DNA from: Streptomyces longispororuber
GTDB taxonomy: Bacteria; Actinomycetota; Actinomycetes; Streptomycetales; Streptomycetaceae
Reading direction: 5' to 3'
Assembly: GCF_024448165.1 (NCBI RefSeq)
Contig: NZ_JAMOLN010000025.1
Location: forward strand, 1 to 64,000
Length of the DNA: 64,000 nt
Shown: positions 14,913-23,443 of the stretch, piece by piece
How the letters are laid out: each line of letters begins with the position of its first letter
Numbering within the stretch: the first letter of the stretch is position 1
Made by a program: the position numbers and the translations under genes
Notes under the pieces: generated by a model
The model's database searches: none
What the model was told of the DNA's origin: nothing
The model's input: only the letters and a program-made list of their open reading frames with translations

Positions 14913-16502
14913 ATGACGGTATACGGCACCGGCTCGCAGCAGGACGCACCGCCCGCACCGGGAGCAGGGCTCACCGTGCGCGAAGCCCTGGAACTGCCCT
15001 GTCTCAGCGGGGCCAGACTCGTCGCCGGCGCGCGCGGCGACGGCCGGCGCATCCGCGTCGTCAACATAATGGAGGTCCCCGACATCGTCCGCTGGATGCG
15101 CGGCGGCGAACTCCTGCTCACCACCGCCTACGCGGTCCGCGACGACGTCGACGCCCTGTGCGCGCTGGTCCCCGTCCTCGCCGAACGTGGCCTCGCCGGA
15201 CTCGGCGTCAAGGTCGGCCCCTACCTGTCCCGGCTGCCCCCGCGGATGCTGCGCCTCGCCGACGAACTCGGCTTCCCCGTCGTGGAGCTGCCCGGCGGCG
15301 TCATGTTCAACGACATCCTCTCGGAGGTCATCGGCACCGTCCTGAACCGGCAGGCGCTGGAGCTGGAGCACTCCCGGGCCATCCACGAACGGCTCACCCG
15401 CGTCGCCATCGGCGGCGGCTCCTACCAGGACCTCATGAACGTCCTGCTCGAACTCTCCGGCTGCGCGGCCGCCGTCCTCGACGAGCACGGCGCGGTCCTC
15501 GCCTCGGCCGGAGCACCGCCCACCGACGAACCGCCCGCCCACAGCCGCACCGTCCACGTCGACAGCCGCGCCGCGGGCAGCGTCGGCCTGTGGACCGCCA
15601 CCGACCCCGACGACGACACCGGCCTGCAGGGCCACGCCCACCGCATCGTCGCCCTGGAGCACGCCACGACCGTCGCCGCCACCATCGCCGCCCAGGAACG
15701 CGCCGTCACCAGCCGGGAGCAGCGCTACCGCGCCCTGATGCTGATGGAACTGGTCTCCCGGCCGCCCCGAGACCGCGCGGAGACGGTGCGCCGCGCCTCC
15801 GCGATGGGCTGGAACCCCTGGCTGCCGCGCGCGGCCGTCCTGCTGGAGGTGACCGACGCGCAGGGTGCCTCGCCGTGCAGCGAACTCGCCCTGGAGGAAC
15901 GCCTGTTGCCGCTCGCCCGGCGGGCCGCGGGCGACGACGCCGTCATCTGGAGCTGCCAGGGCGGCCTCGCCATGCTGGTCGCCGCGGGCGACGCGCTGAC
16001 CGACCGCTGCCACGCCGTCCACCGGGCCGTGACCGCCGCCCACCCCGACTGGGACGTCGTCGTCGCCGCCGGCACCGTCCGCGACGACTTCGCCGACTTC
16101 CACCACAGCTACGCGGAGGCCGTGGAGACCCTCACCCTCGGCCGCGAGGTGCACGGCCCCGACTTCGTCCGCGGCTACGCCGAACTCGGCGTCTACCGGC
16201 TGCTCGGCCACCTCCCCGACGAGGAGCTGCGCCGGCTCGTGGCCGACGCGCTGGGCCCGCTCCTCGACTACGACCGCGACCACGAGGGCAGCCTCGTCGA
16301 CACCCTCGGCGCCTATCTGCTGCACGACCGCAACGGCGTCGCGGTCGCCGCCCGGCTGCACATCCACTACAACACCCTGCGCTACCGGCTGCGCCAGATC
16401 GAACGCCTCACGGGGGGCCTGGAACGCACCCCGATGAGCCGGTTGCAGACCGAACTCGCCGTGCACGCCCGCCGGATGCTCACCGCCCGCGACCGCGGCT
16501 GA
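14913..16502 (+). CDS. PucR/CdaR-family transcriptional regulator
   Basis: A 529-residue regulator of the purine-catabolism PucR type. The N-terminal PucR domain (about 20-140) contains LTVREALELPCLSGARLVAG, VNIMEVPDIVRWMRGGELLL and GLAGLGVKVGPYLSRLP. A central GGDEF-like CdaR domain follows. The C-terminal HTH_30 (about 470-525) reads VAARLHIHYNTLRYRLRQIE. Such proteins usually activate genes for purine, ureide, GABA or sugar-acid use in response to a pathway intermediate. It lies between the carbamate kinase operon (divergent) and the FdrA-DUF1116-DUF2877 operon (downstream, same strand), so it is the natural regulator of both and the best candidate to bind the composite elements. Confidence 0.93.
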   Translation: MTVYGTGSQQDAPPAPGAGLTVREALELPCLSGARLVAGARGDGRRIRVVNIMEVPDIVRWMRGGELLLTTAYAVRDDVDALCALVPVLAERGLAGLGVKVGPYLSRLPPRMLRLADELGFPVVELPGGVMFNDILSEVIGTVLNRQALELEHSRAIHERLTRVAIGGGSYQDLMNVLLELSGCAAAVLDEHGAVLASAGAPPTDEPPAHSRTVHVDSRAAGSVGLWTATDPDDDTGLQGHAHRIVALEHATTVAATIAAQERAVTSREQRYRALMLMELVSRPPRDRAETVRRASAMGWNPWLPRAAVLLEVTDAQGASPCSELALEERLLPLARRAAGDDAVIWSCQGGLAMLVAAGDALTDRCHAVHRAVTAAHPDWDVVVAAGTVRDDFADFHHSYAEAVETLTLGREVHGPDFVRGYAELGVYRLLGHLPDEELRRLVADALGPLLDYDRDHEGSLVDTLGAYLLHDRNGVAVAARLHIHYNTLRYRLRQIERLTGGLERTPMSRLQTELAVHARRMLTARDRG

Positions 16503-16514
16503 CCCGCGCGCCGA

Positions 16515-16560
16515 GGTCACTGTCACCTGGTGCCGGTAAACGCCGGGCGAGTGCTGGCAG
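16515..16560 (-). promoter_or_regulatory. Composite element copy C upstream of FdrA 1
   Basis: Read on the minus strand: CTGCCAG (16560-16554), 19 bases, GGCAC (16534-16530), 3 bases, GTGACAG (16526-16520), 1 base, GACC. Its CTGCCAG end is 33 bases from the -10 box at 16594, the same distance as copy B to its promoter. Confidence 0.75.
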
Positions 16561-16593
16561 CCCGGGCCATGCCGCAGCGTGGTGCGTGCTGCC

Positions 16594-16599
16594 TACAGT
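16594..16599 (+). promoter_or_regulatory. -10 box of a leaderless promoter for FdrA 1
   Basis: TACAGT ends 7 bases before the ATG at 16607, with no ribosome site, so the transcript is probably leaderless. There is no good -35 hexamer, again pointing to activation through the composite element upstream. Confidence 0.6.
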
Positions 16600-16606
16600 C
16601 GGGGCC

Positions 16607-18133
16607 ATGGTGCTGCGAAACGCCGTCCACACGAACCTGTACGCCGATTCGGTCACGCTGATGCGAGCGGCCGCGCGGATCGCCGAGCGGCCCGGCGTCC
16701 TGACCGCGAGCCTGGTCATGGGCACCACCGCCAACCAGGACGTCCTCGACCGCGCCGGGCTGCTCGCCGACGAGGGCCGCTCCGCCGGCCCCAACGACCT
16801 GGTGGTCGCCGTCCGGTGCGCCGACGACGAGGAGGCCACGGCCGCCCTCGCCGCCGCCCTGGCCGCGCTCGCCGAGACGCCCGGGCCTGCGGCCCCGGAG
16901 GGCGAGGTGCCGCTGCGCGCCCTGGCCGCCGCCCCCGACGACACCGACCTCGCCCTGATCTCCACCCCCGGCCCGTACGCCGCCGCCGAAGCGCTGAAAG
17001 CCCTGCGCCGGGACATGAACGTCTTCCTCTTCAGCGACCACGTCTCCCTCGCCGACGAGCTGACACTCAAACAAGAAGCCGCATGGCGCGGCCTGTTGGT
17101 GATGGGGCCCGACTGCGGGACGTCCCTCGTCGCCGGGATCCCCCTCGGCTTCGCCAACGCCGTGCGGCGCGGCGGCATCGGACTCGCCGGCGCCTCCGGC
17201 ACCGGACTGCAGCAGGTGTCCTGCCTCGTGCACGCGATGGGCGCGGGCGTCAGCCACCTCATCGGCACCGGGAGCCGGGACCTGAGTGAGGAGATCGGCG
17301 GCCTCTCCACCCTCGCCGCCCTCGACCTGCTGGCCGCCGACCCGACCACCGAGGTCGTCGTCCTCGTCTCGAAGCCGCCCGCGCCCCGGGTCGCCCGCCG
17401 CGTACTGGAACGGGCGGCGGGCATCGGCAAACCGGTCGTCGCCTGCTTCCTCGGCGCCGCCTCCGGCACGGCACCGCCCGGCGTGACCCAGGTCGCCACC
17501 CTGGACGAAGCGGCGCGCGCGGCGGCGTCCCTCGCCCTCGGCCACCCCGTGCCCGCCGCCGAGACCGCGACTCCGCGCCCTCCCCGGGAGCCACGGCGCT
17601 GGGTGCGCGGACTGTACGCGGGCGGCACTTTCGCGTACGAGGCGGAACTCCTGCTCCGCGCCCGCCTCGGCGCCGTCGCCCGCGAGACACCCGCCCCGCC
17701 ACCGGGCGCACCGCCCGCCCTGCCCGCCGCTCACCTGGTGCTCGACCTCGGCGACGACGCGTACACCACAGGACGCCCGCACCCCATGATCGACCCGACG
17801 GTACGGACCGCGTACCTGACGGCCGCGCTCGACGACCCGTCGACGGCCGTCGTCCTCCTCGACGTGGTCATCGGCCACGGCGCCGCACCGGACCCCGCCG
17901 GTGAGATCGTCCGGGTCCTGGCCGGACGGCCGACCCCCGACGACGGCCCCCTCGTGCTCGCCTTCGTGGTCGGCACCGACCGAGACCCCCAGCAACTCGA
18001 CGTACAGAAGCGCCTGTTGGCAGATGCCGGGGCCGTCGTCATGGGCAGCGGCACGGCCGCCGCACGGGCCGCCGCCGACGCGGTGGCCGTCATCGCACCG
18101 CAGGTCGAGGTCAGGATCGGAGAGGGCGTATGA
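16607..18133 (+). CDS. fdrA: FdrA-family protein (AllF-like), module 1
   Basis: A 508-residue acyl-CoA-synthetase-like protein. E. coli FdrA (renamed AllF) forms, with YlbE and YlbF, the oxamate carbamoyltransferase that makes carbamoyl phosphate from oxalurate. This copy shares the E. coli-type landmarks: an N-terminal DSVTLM, FLFSDHVSLADE, LLVMGPDCGTS (about 165), GASGTGLQQV, IGTGSRDLSEEIGG, VVLVSKPPAP and GRPHPMIDPTVR. The ATG at 16607 has a leaderless promoter. The stop overlaps the DUF1116 start (ATGA). A long open frame upstream of the ATG merely runs through the PucR gene. It is probably a subunit of a carbamoyl-transferring complex with the next two products; the acceptor or donor substrate is not shown by sequence. 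Confidence 0.93.
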   Translation: MVLRNAVHTNLYADSVTLMRAAARIAERPGVLTASLVMGTTANQDVLDRAGLLADEGRSAGPNDLVVAVRCADDEEATAALAAALAALAETPGPAAPEGEVPLRALAAAPDDTDLALISTPGPYAAAEALKALRRDMNVFLFSDHVSLADELTLKQEAAWRGLLVMGPDCGTSLVAGIPLGFANAVRRGGIGLAGASGTGLQQVSCLVHAMGAGVSHLIGTGSRDLSEEIGGLSTLAALDLLAADPTTEVVVLVSKPPAPRVARRVLERAAGIGKPVVACFLGAASGTAPPGVTQVATLDEAARAAASLALGHPVPAAETATPRPPREPRRWVRGLYAGGTFAYEAELLLRARLGAVARETPAPPPGAPPALPAAHLVLDLGDDAYTTGRPHPMIDPTVRTAYLTAALDDPSTAVVLLDVVIGHGAAPDPAGEIVRVLAGRPTPDDGPLVLAFVVGTDRDPQQLDVQKRLLADAGAVVMGSGTAAARAAADAVAVIAPQVEVRIGEGV

Positions 18134-19539
18134 CGACGTCAGGACTGCTGGCGGCGGCGCCGCGGATCGTCGCGGTCGGTGTGGACGGCTTCGCCGCACC
18201 GGCGGCCGACGCGGGCGCCACCGTGCACCAGGTGGAGTGGCGCCCGCCCGCCGCCGGGGACGAGGACCTCGGCGCCAAACTCGCCCGGCTCACCTCCCAC
18301 CCGGCGATCGAGCGGGCCAACACCCGCGCCCTGGACGCCGTCCTCGCGGTCCGGCCGCTCCTGGTCGACGTGGCCCCGGCCCAGGACCTCATCCCGCAAC
18401 TCGCCGAGGAACGCCTCCTGTTGCACGCCGGCCCGCCCCTCCCGTACGAGCGGATGTGCGGCCCCATGCGGGCGGCCGTCGTCGGCGCGGCCCTCCTCGA
18501 AGGCTGGGCGGAGACACCGGAACAGGCGGAACGCCTCGCCGCCGACGGCGGCATCCACTTCGAACCGTGCCACCACCACGACGCGGTCGGCCCGATGGCC
18601 GGCATCATCTCGCGCTCCATGCCCCTGCTCGTCGTCGAGGACCGGGACACCGGACGCCGCGCCTACTCCAACCTCAACGAGGGGCAGGGACGCTGCCTGC
18701 GCTACGGCGCGCTCGGCGACGACGTGATGACCCGCCTGCGCTGGATGGGGGAGCGCCTCGGACCCAGCCTGCGCGCCGCGCTGCGCTCCCGGGACGAACC
18801 CGTCGACCTGCGCGGCCTCACCGCACAGGCCCTCCAGATGGGCGACGAGTGCCACAGCCGCAACACCGCCGCGAGCGCGCTGCTCACCCGCGAACTGGCC
18901 GCGGGACTCGCCCGGTCCGCCGATCTCGGCGGCGTCGAGGCCCTCGACTTCCTCAGCGGGAACAACTACTGGTTCCTCAACTTTTCGATGGCGGCGAGCA
19001 AACTGGCCATGGACGCGGGCCACGGCGTGGAGCACTCGACCCTCGTCACCGCCTTCGCCCGCAACGGAGTCGACGTCGGCATCCGGGTCAGCGGCCTCGG
19101 CGACGCCTGGTTCCGGGCCCCCGCCGCCGCCGTCGACGGCCTCTACTTCGCCGGGTTCGGCCCCGACGACGCCAACCCCGACATCGGCGACAGCGCCATC
19201 ACCGAGACCCACGGCCTGGGCGGCTTCGCGATCGCCGCCGCGCCCGCCATCGTCGGATTCGTCGGCGGCACCCCCGAACGGGCCCGCCGGATCAGCCGCG
19301 AGATGGCCGGCCTGACCCTCGGCCGGCACCGCGACTACCAACTGCCGGGACTCGACTTCGTCGGCAGCCCCGTCGGCATCGACATCCGCAAGGTCGTGGA
19401 CACCGGCCTCGAACCGGTCGTCACCACCGGCATCTCGCACCGCGAGCCCGGCATCGGACAGATCGGCGCCGGCCTCACCCACGCCCCGCTGCGGTGCTTC
19501 ACCGAGGCACTCGCCGCGTTCCACGAGCCGTGCGACTGA
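18130..19539 (+). CDS. DUF1116 protein (YlbE/AllG-like), module 1
   Basis: A 469-residue member of the DUF1116 family, represented in E. coli by YlbE (AllG), a subunit of oxamate carbamoyltransferase. Landmarks are VEWRPPAAGDEDL near the N-terminus, HAGPPLPYERMCGPMRAAVVGA, FEPCHHHDAVGPMAGIIS (about 140-157), MGDECHSRNTAAS, FLSGNNYWFLNFSMAA, DIGDSAITETHGLGGFA and GIDIRKVVDTGLEPVVTTG. It is coupled to FdrA by ATGA and overlaps the DUF2877 gene by about 10 bases if that gene starts at 19530. The paralogue at 47562 has all these blocks with conservative changes. Confidence 0.92.
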   Translation: MTTSGLLAAAPRIVAVGVDGFAAPAADAGATVHQVEWRPPAAGDEDLGAKLARLTSHPAIERANTRALDAVLAVRPLLVDVAPAQDLIPQLAEERLLLHAGPPLPYERMCGPMRAAVVGAALLEGWAETPEQAERLAADGGIHFEPCHHHDAVGPMAGIISRSMPLLVVEDRDTGRRAYSNLNEGQGRCLRYGALGDDVMTRLRWMGERLGPSLRAALRSRDEPVDLRGLTAQALQMGDECHSRNTAASALLTRELAAGLARSADLGGVEALDFLSGNNYWFLNFSMAASKLAMDAGHGVEHSTLVTAFARNGVDVGIRVSGLGDAWFRAPAAAVDGLYFAGFGPDDANPDIGDSAITETHGLGGFAIAAAPAIVGFVGGTPERARRISREMAGLTLGRHRDYQLPGLDFVGSPVGIDIRKVVDTGLEPVVTTGISHREPGIGQIGAGLTHAPLRCFTEALAAFHEPCD

Positions 19540-20315
19540 CGGGAGTCGTGAGCGAGGCGGTCGCCGACCTGGTGCACGGGCCGGTGCGCCAGGGCCGCGT
19601 GGTCGCCGGCACCCGCCTCGCCCTGTACGTGACCACCGGCGACCCCGGCCGCCCGGCCGTGGCCCTGATCCACCCCGACGCCGTCCGCGTCCCCAACGGG
19701 ATCCTCCTCCCGGGCGCCGTGCCACCGCGGCCCCGACCGGGGACGCCCGTCGTGATCGGCGCCGGCCGCGTCACCGTCGGCCCCTGGTGCGTCCGGGCCG
19801 AGGGGTCCTGGGCGCCGCCCCGCGCCCAGGGCCTCCTCACCGGCCCCGTCCGCGCGGACCGGTGTGCGGAACTGGCGCACGCCGCCGGACCGGGCGGCCC
19901 CGAACTGGCCGGACTCCGCGCGGCCCTGCGCGCCGACGACCCGGAGCGGATCGTCGGCGCGGGCCGCGCCCTGGTCGGACGGGGCCCCGGCCTCACCCCG
20001 TCCGGCGACGACGTCCTGTGCGGCGCACTTCTCGCCCGGCACGCCATGGGCCGCCCCACCGGAGCACTCGCCGCCGCGGTGCGGGACGCCGAGGCGCGCA
20101 CCCCGCTGGTGTCGGCTGCGCTGTTGCGGCACGCGGTGCGCGGTGAGTGCATCCCTCAACTCGCTTGTGTGCTGGCCGACGTGACGTCACCGTCGATGCT
20201 CGACGCGCGCCCGCTGCTGGCGGTCGGGCATCACTCGGGGGCGGATCTGGCGCGAGGGGTGGTGATGGGGCTGGCAGCCGTGGTCAGTACGTGCGACTGT
20301 GCAGACAGGATCTGA
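19530..20315 (+). CDS. DUF2877 protein (YlbF/AllH-like), module 1
   Basis: A 261-residue DUF2877 protein; E. coli YlbF (AllH) is the third oxamate carbamoyltransferase subunit. The family core GRGPGLTPSGDDVLCGALLA (about 150-169) is clear, as is the later LLAVGHHSGADLARGV. The start is uncertain: GTG at 19530 overlaps the DUF1116 stop by 10 bases, while GTG at 19548 would have GGGAG only two bases away. I prefer 19530. It closes the FdrA-DUF1116-DUF2877 operon and its end overlaps the convergent NB-ARC gene by 32 bases. Confidence 0.87.
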   Translation: MRLTGVVSEAVADLVHGPVRQGRVVAGTRLALYVTTGDPGRPAVALIHPDAVRVPNGILLPGAVPPRPRPGTPVVIGAGRVTVGPWCVRAEGSWAPPRAQGLLTGPVRADRCAELAHAAGPGGPELAGLRAALRADDPERIVGAGRALVGRGPGLTPSGDDVLCGALLARHAMGRPTGALAAAVRDAEARTPLVSAALLRHAVRGECIPQLACVLADVTSPSMLDARPLLAVGHHSGADLARGVVMGLAAVVSTCDCADRI

Positions 20316-22068
20316 CCCAGTGCACCTCGGCGAGGCCGGATTCATGGTCCAGCTCACGGTAGAGGGCCTCGGCCCGGTCGAGTGCCTCCTCCGCCTCGTC
20401 GAACCGGCGCAGCACGTGGAGCGTGCGACTGACGTCGGCCAGGGTCCACGCCTCGCGGCGACGGTCACCGTGGTCGCGGAACACGTCCAGGGCCTTGTGC
20501 TGCACGGCGAGGGCGACGGGCAGCAGGGCGCGGACCTCGTGACTGCCGTGGTGTTCCAGGTCCCGGCCGAGATGCGCCAGGACTCGGGCGACCCCGGGCG
20601 CCGGGTCGTCCGAGCCGTTCGCGACGTCCAGCACGTTCTGGGCCAAGGTGACCAAGTCGTCGAAGTGGAACCGGTGGGTGAGGTACGGGCCCACGACGAA
20701 GGCGAGTGCGGCGCACGCGTTCGCGTGGCCGTGCAGCCGCGCCGACGTGGTCTCGGCGACCAGGTTCGACCGCTCGGTGTCGAGCCAGTGCTTCGCGTCC
20801 ACCCATGCGGGAAACCTGGCTCCGGCGTTCACGACGGCGAGTCGGCGGCCGTTCCGGAACGAGAACTTGGCTCTGCTGACGGCCTTCGCGCAGGTCCCGA
20901 AGTAGTAGGTGCGGAGCCGCTTGCGGGCGCCGGCGCGCTCGTCGTCCGCGGCATGGTGCTCCCCCCTCTCCTCCGCGTACAACCGCACCAGATCGTGCAT
21001 CCGCCAGCGTCCCCACACGGTCCCCGCCTCGATGAGATGCGCACGGGCGAGGTCCTGCAGCAACTCCTCCGCGTCGTACGCGTCGCAGTCCGCGAGCCGG
21101 GCCGCCGCCTCCGTGGAGACGTCGGGACCCGCGTTGACCGACAGCAGCCGGAACATCCGCGCCTGGTCCGCGTCGAGCCGCTCGTAGGACAGGTCGAACG
21201 CGCCGCGCACGGCCCGCTCCTGACGCCGTAGCCGCCGCAGTCGTGAGTGCTGCGCGGTGAGGGCGTCGGCGAGGGACGTGAGGGGGCGCCGCGGATGGTC
21301 GGCCAGCAGGGCCGCCGCGATCCGCAGGGCGAGCGGCAGGCCGGCGCACGCACGGGCGACGGCGGCCGCCCCGGCCGGGGAGTCCCGCACCCGGGTGTCG
21401 CCCGGGCCCCGAGCCTCCTGTACGACCCCGTCCAGCATCCGGATCGCGGCGGACTCGTCCAGGCCGCCGAGTTCGATGACCCGGGCGCCGAGATCCAGGG
21501 TGTCCCGGGAGGTGAGCAGCGTGGCCGTCGTGCCGTCCGTCGGCAGCAGGGGAGTGGCCTGCCCGGCGTCACCGGCGTTGTCGACGACGACCAGGATCCG
21601 ACGGCCGGCCGAGGCGAGCGCGGCCAGCGCGCTGCGGAACAGCCGGGAGCGGCCCTGGAGATCCTGGGGGATCTGCTCGGGCGCCACGCCCAGGGACCGC
21701 AGCAGACCGTCGAGCGCGTGCTCGGGCGAGACGCGGCGCTCGGGGTCGTACCCGAACAGGTCCACGAACAGGACCCCGCCCGGGAACCACCCCTCCTCGC
21801 GCACCGCCCGCGTCGCGACCTGCACGGCCAGCTCCGTCTTGCCCAGACCGCCGAGCCCGGTCACCAGCGTCGCGGACGGTACCCGTGACTCCCCGGGCCG
21901 GAGCCCGGCGAGCAGTTCGCCGATCTCCCGCTCCCGCCCGGTGAACACGGCGGACGCGGGCGGCAGCCCGGACAGCGCCGGCGCGGTGGCCGGGGGCAGG
22001 TGCACGGTCACCGTCTCGCCCTGGACCACCGCGCCGAAGAAGACGCCGCCGCTGATGTCGTTGCGCAC
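20284..22068 (-). CDS. NB-ARC ATPase with TPR-like C-terminus (AfsR/STAND type)
   Basis: A 594-residue STAND-type ATPase. The N-terminal segment ISGGVFFGAVVQGETVTV is typical of Streptomyces NB-ARC proteins that lack the SARP DNA-binding domain. The P-loop is LVTGLGGLGKTELAVQVA (about 80). Walker B is RRILVVVDNAGDAGQ. Winged-helix and TPR-like repeats follow to the C-terminus (REAWTLADVSRTLHVLRRFD). I place the start at the GTG at 22068, where family similarity begins; there is no strong ribosome site. It may act as a signalling switch, but without a fused effector domain its output is unknown. Not obviously linked to module 1. Confidence 0.83.
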   Translation of the reverse strand: MRNDISGGVFFGAVVQGETVTVHLPPATAPALSGLPPASAVFTGREREIGELLAGLRPGESRVPSATLVTGLGGLGKTELAVQVATRAVREEGWFPGGVLFVDLFGYDPERRVSPEHALDGLLRSLGVAPEQIPQDLQGRSRLFRSALAALASAGRRILVVVDNAGDAGQATPLLPTDGTTATLLTSRDTLDLGARVIELGGLDESAAIRMLDGVVQEARGPGDTRVRDSPAGAAAVARACAGLPLALRIAAALLADHPRRPLTSLADALTAQHSRLRRLRRQERAVRGAFDLSYERLDADQARMFRLLSVNAGPDVSTEAAARLADCDAYDAEELLQDLARAHLIEAGTVWGRWRMHDLVRLYAEERGEHHAADDERAGARKRLRTYYFGTCAKAVSRAKFSFRNGRRLAVVNAGARFPAWVDAKHWLDTERSNLVAETTSARLHGHANACAALAFVVGPYLTHRFHFDDLVTLAQNVLDVANGSDDPAPGVARVLAHLGRDLEHHGSHEVRALLPVALAVQHKALDVFRDHGDRRREAWTLADVSRTLHVLRRFDEAEEALDRAEALYRELDHESGLAEVHWVRSCLHSRTY

Positions 22069-22136
22069 CCGGTCATCGTGCCCGCTCGCCCGGTGCCGTG
22101 GAGGGCGAACGGGCGGCCCCGGCCGGGTGCGGACCG

Positions 22137-23318
22137 TCACCGCGACCGCAGGTCCCGTACGAGATCGCGCGGCAGACCGTGGGTGTCGTGCAGGTAGTGG
22201 AAGTCCTCCTCGTCCAGCGGGCCCTGGAAGCGCGGCCGGGACAGGACGCGCCGGCCCCGCTCAAGGAGCCCGCGGAACCGCCGCTCCTCGTCGCACAGCA
22301 CCCGCACGACCTCCTCCGGATCCATGTCCTGACGGAAGTGGTCCAGCGTGTGCCGCACCAACTCACCCGGCAGATCGCCGAGTTCGCGCGACGGGTCGTC
22401 GCGCCACAGGACGGTGAGGACGCGCCGCAGCAGGCGCCTCAGCACGTAGCCGCGGCCGGTGTTGCCCGGACGCACCCCGTCGCCGAGCACCACGACGGCC
22501 GAGCGCAGATGGTCGTAGACCAGCCGCAGCGAGGACTCGTCCAGCGGCCACAGCGGCGGCAGGAGCCGGCGCCACGGGTCGAAGACGTCGCACTCGAAGA
22601 CCGACGGTCTGCCCTGCAGCAGCGAGGCGAGCCGCTCCAGACCGAGGCCGGTGTCGACGTTGCGCTGGGGGAGCGGGACGAGCGACCCGTCGTCGAGCCT
22701 GCGGTGCCGCATCATCACGTGGTTCCACACCTCCACCCAGCGGTCGTCGCCGGTCGGTGTCGACTCCGGCGGGGTGTCGCCGGTCCACAGGAAGATCTCG
22801 GAGTCGGGGCCGCACGGACCGGTGGGCCCGTTCGACCACCAGTTGTCGTCGAGCGTCAACTCGACCGGGACGCCGAGCCGTTGCCACACCTCCAGGGAAT
22901 CGGTGTCCAGGCCGGTCCGCTCGTCACCGCCGAAGACGGTGGCGTGCAGCAGCCCCGGATCGACACCGAGGCCCTCGGTGAGCAGGCCGTATCCCCAGTC
23001 GAGGCTCTGCGGCCCCTCGTAGTCGCCCAGCGACCAGGTGCCGAGCATCTCGAAGACGGTCAGGTGCGTGGAGTCGCCGACCTCGTCCAGGTCCGTGGTA
23101 CGCAGGCAGCGCTGCACGTTGACCAGACGTCTGCCGAGCGGATGTGGACGGCCCTCCAGGTACGGGGTGAGGGGGTGCATTCCGGACGTGGTGAACAGCA
23201 CCGGGTCGCCGGGCGGCGGCAGCAGGGTCGAGCCGGTGACGCGGTGGTGGCCGCGGTCCTCGTAGTACTCGACGAACGTGCGCACGACGTGCTCGGTCGT
23301 CATCGGTTCCGTGTTCAT
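22137..23318 (-). CDS. Catalytic-only alanyl-tRNA-synthetase paralogue
   Basis: A 393-residue protein matching only the class-II catalytic core and tRNA-recognition region of AlaRS. Landmarks are TGSTLLPPPGDPVLFTTSGM, VFEMLGTWSLGDYEG (cf. MLGNFSFGDYFK), DNWWSNGPTGPCGPDSEIF, NVDTGLGLERLASLLQG, GNTGRGYVLRRLLRRV and the terminal DTHGLPRDL. It stops where the editing and C-Ala domains of ~880-residue AlaRS would begin. The zone after QRC, which in AlaRS carries AGGKHNDL, is divergent. ATG at 23318 follows AAGGAG. A 22-codon alanine-rich leader and a GC hairpin lie just upstream. It could aminoacylate tRNA without proofreading or feed Ala-tRNA/adenylate to another pathway; it is not the housekeeping alaS. 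Confidence 0.88.
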   Translation of the reverse strand: MNTEPMTTEHVVRTFVEYYEDRGHHRVTGSTLLPPPGDPVLFTTSGMHPLTPYLEGRPHPLGRRLVNVQRCLRTTDLDEVGDSTHLTVFEMLGTWSLGDYEGPQSLDWGYGLLTEGLGVDPGLLHATVFGGDERTGLDTDSLEVWQRLGVPVELTLDDNWWSNGPTGPCGPDSEIFLWTGDTPPESTPTGDDRWVEVWNHVMMRHRRLDDGSLVPLPQRNVDTGLGLERLASLLQGRPSVFECDVFDPWRRLLPPLWPLDESSLRLVYDHLRSAVVVLGDGVRPGNTGRGYVLRRLLRRVLTVLWRDDPSRELGDLPGELVRHTLDHFRQDMDPEEVVRVLCDEERRFRGLLERGRRVLSRPRFQGPLDEEDFHYLHDTHGLPRDLVRDLRSR

Positions 23319-23403
23319 GGTCTGTGGCTCCTTCGCGGGGCGAGCGGGAGGCACCGGACGACGGTCCGCGGGAAGGGCTGGGTGAACGTCGAAGAACGCG
23401 AAA

Positions 23404-23432
23404 CCCCGGCGGGCCGTTTCCGGTCGCCGGGG
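23404..23432 (-). terminator. Attenuator-like hairpin before the AlaRS paralogue
   Basis: On the minus strand: CCCCGGCG (23432-23425), an inner CCG-GAAA-CGG stem-loop, then CGCCGGGG (23411-23404) followed by TTTCGCGTTCTTC. It is an 8-base perfect outer stem with a GNRA loop and a weak U tract. It starts 11 bases after the leader-peptide stop and lies 85 bases before the gene's ATG. Confidence 0.6.
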
Positions 23433-23443
23433 AAAGTGGTGCG

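Noticed and set aside
14903..18133. A 1076-codon plus-strand frame that would extend FdrA 1 upstream through the PucR gene
   Set aside because: The upstream part is a shadow of PucR. FdrA similarity begins at the ATG at 16607, which has its own -10 box.
16607..18133. Reading FdrA as a TCA-cycle succinyl-CoA synthetase alpha subunit
   Set aside because: It shares the fold but sits with DUF1116, DUF2877 and carbamate kinase and has the PDCGT and RPHPMIDP blocks of FdrA; no beta subunit gene is present.
22137..23318. Housekeeping alanyl-tRNA synthetase alaS
   Set aside because: Only 393 residues, ends before the editing and C-Ala domains, and lacks the canonical zone after QRC.
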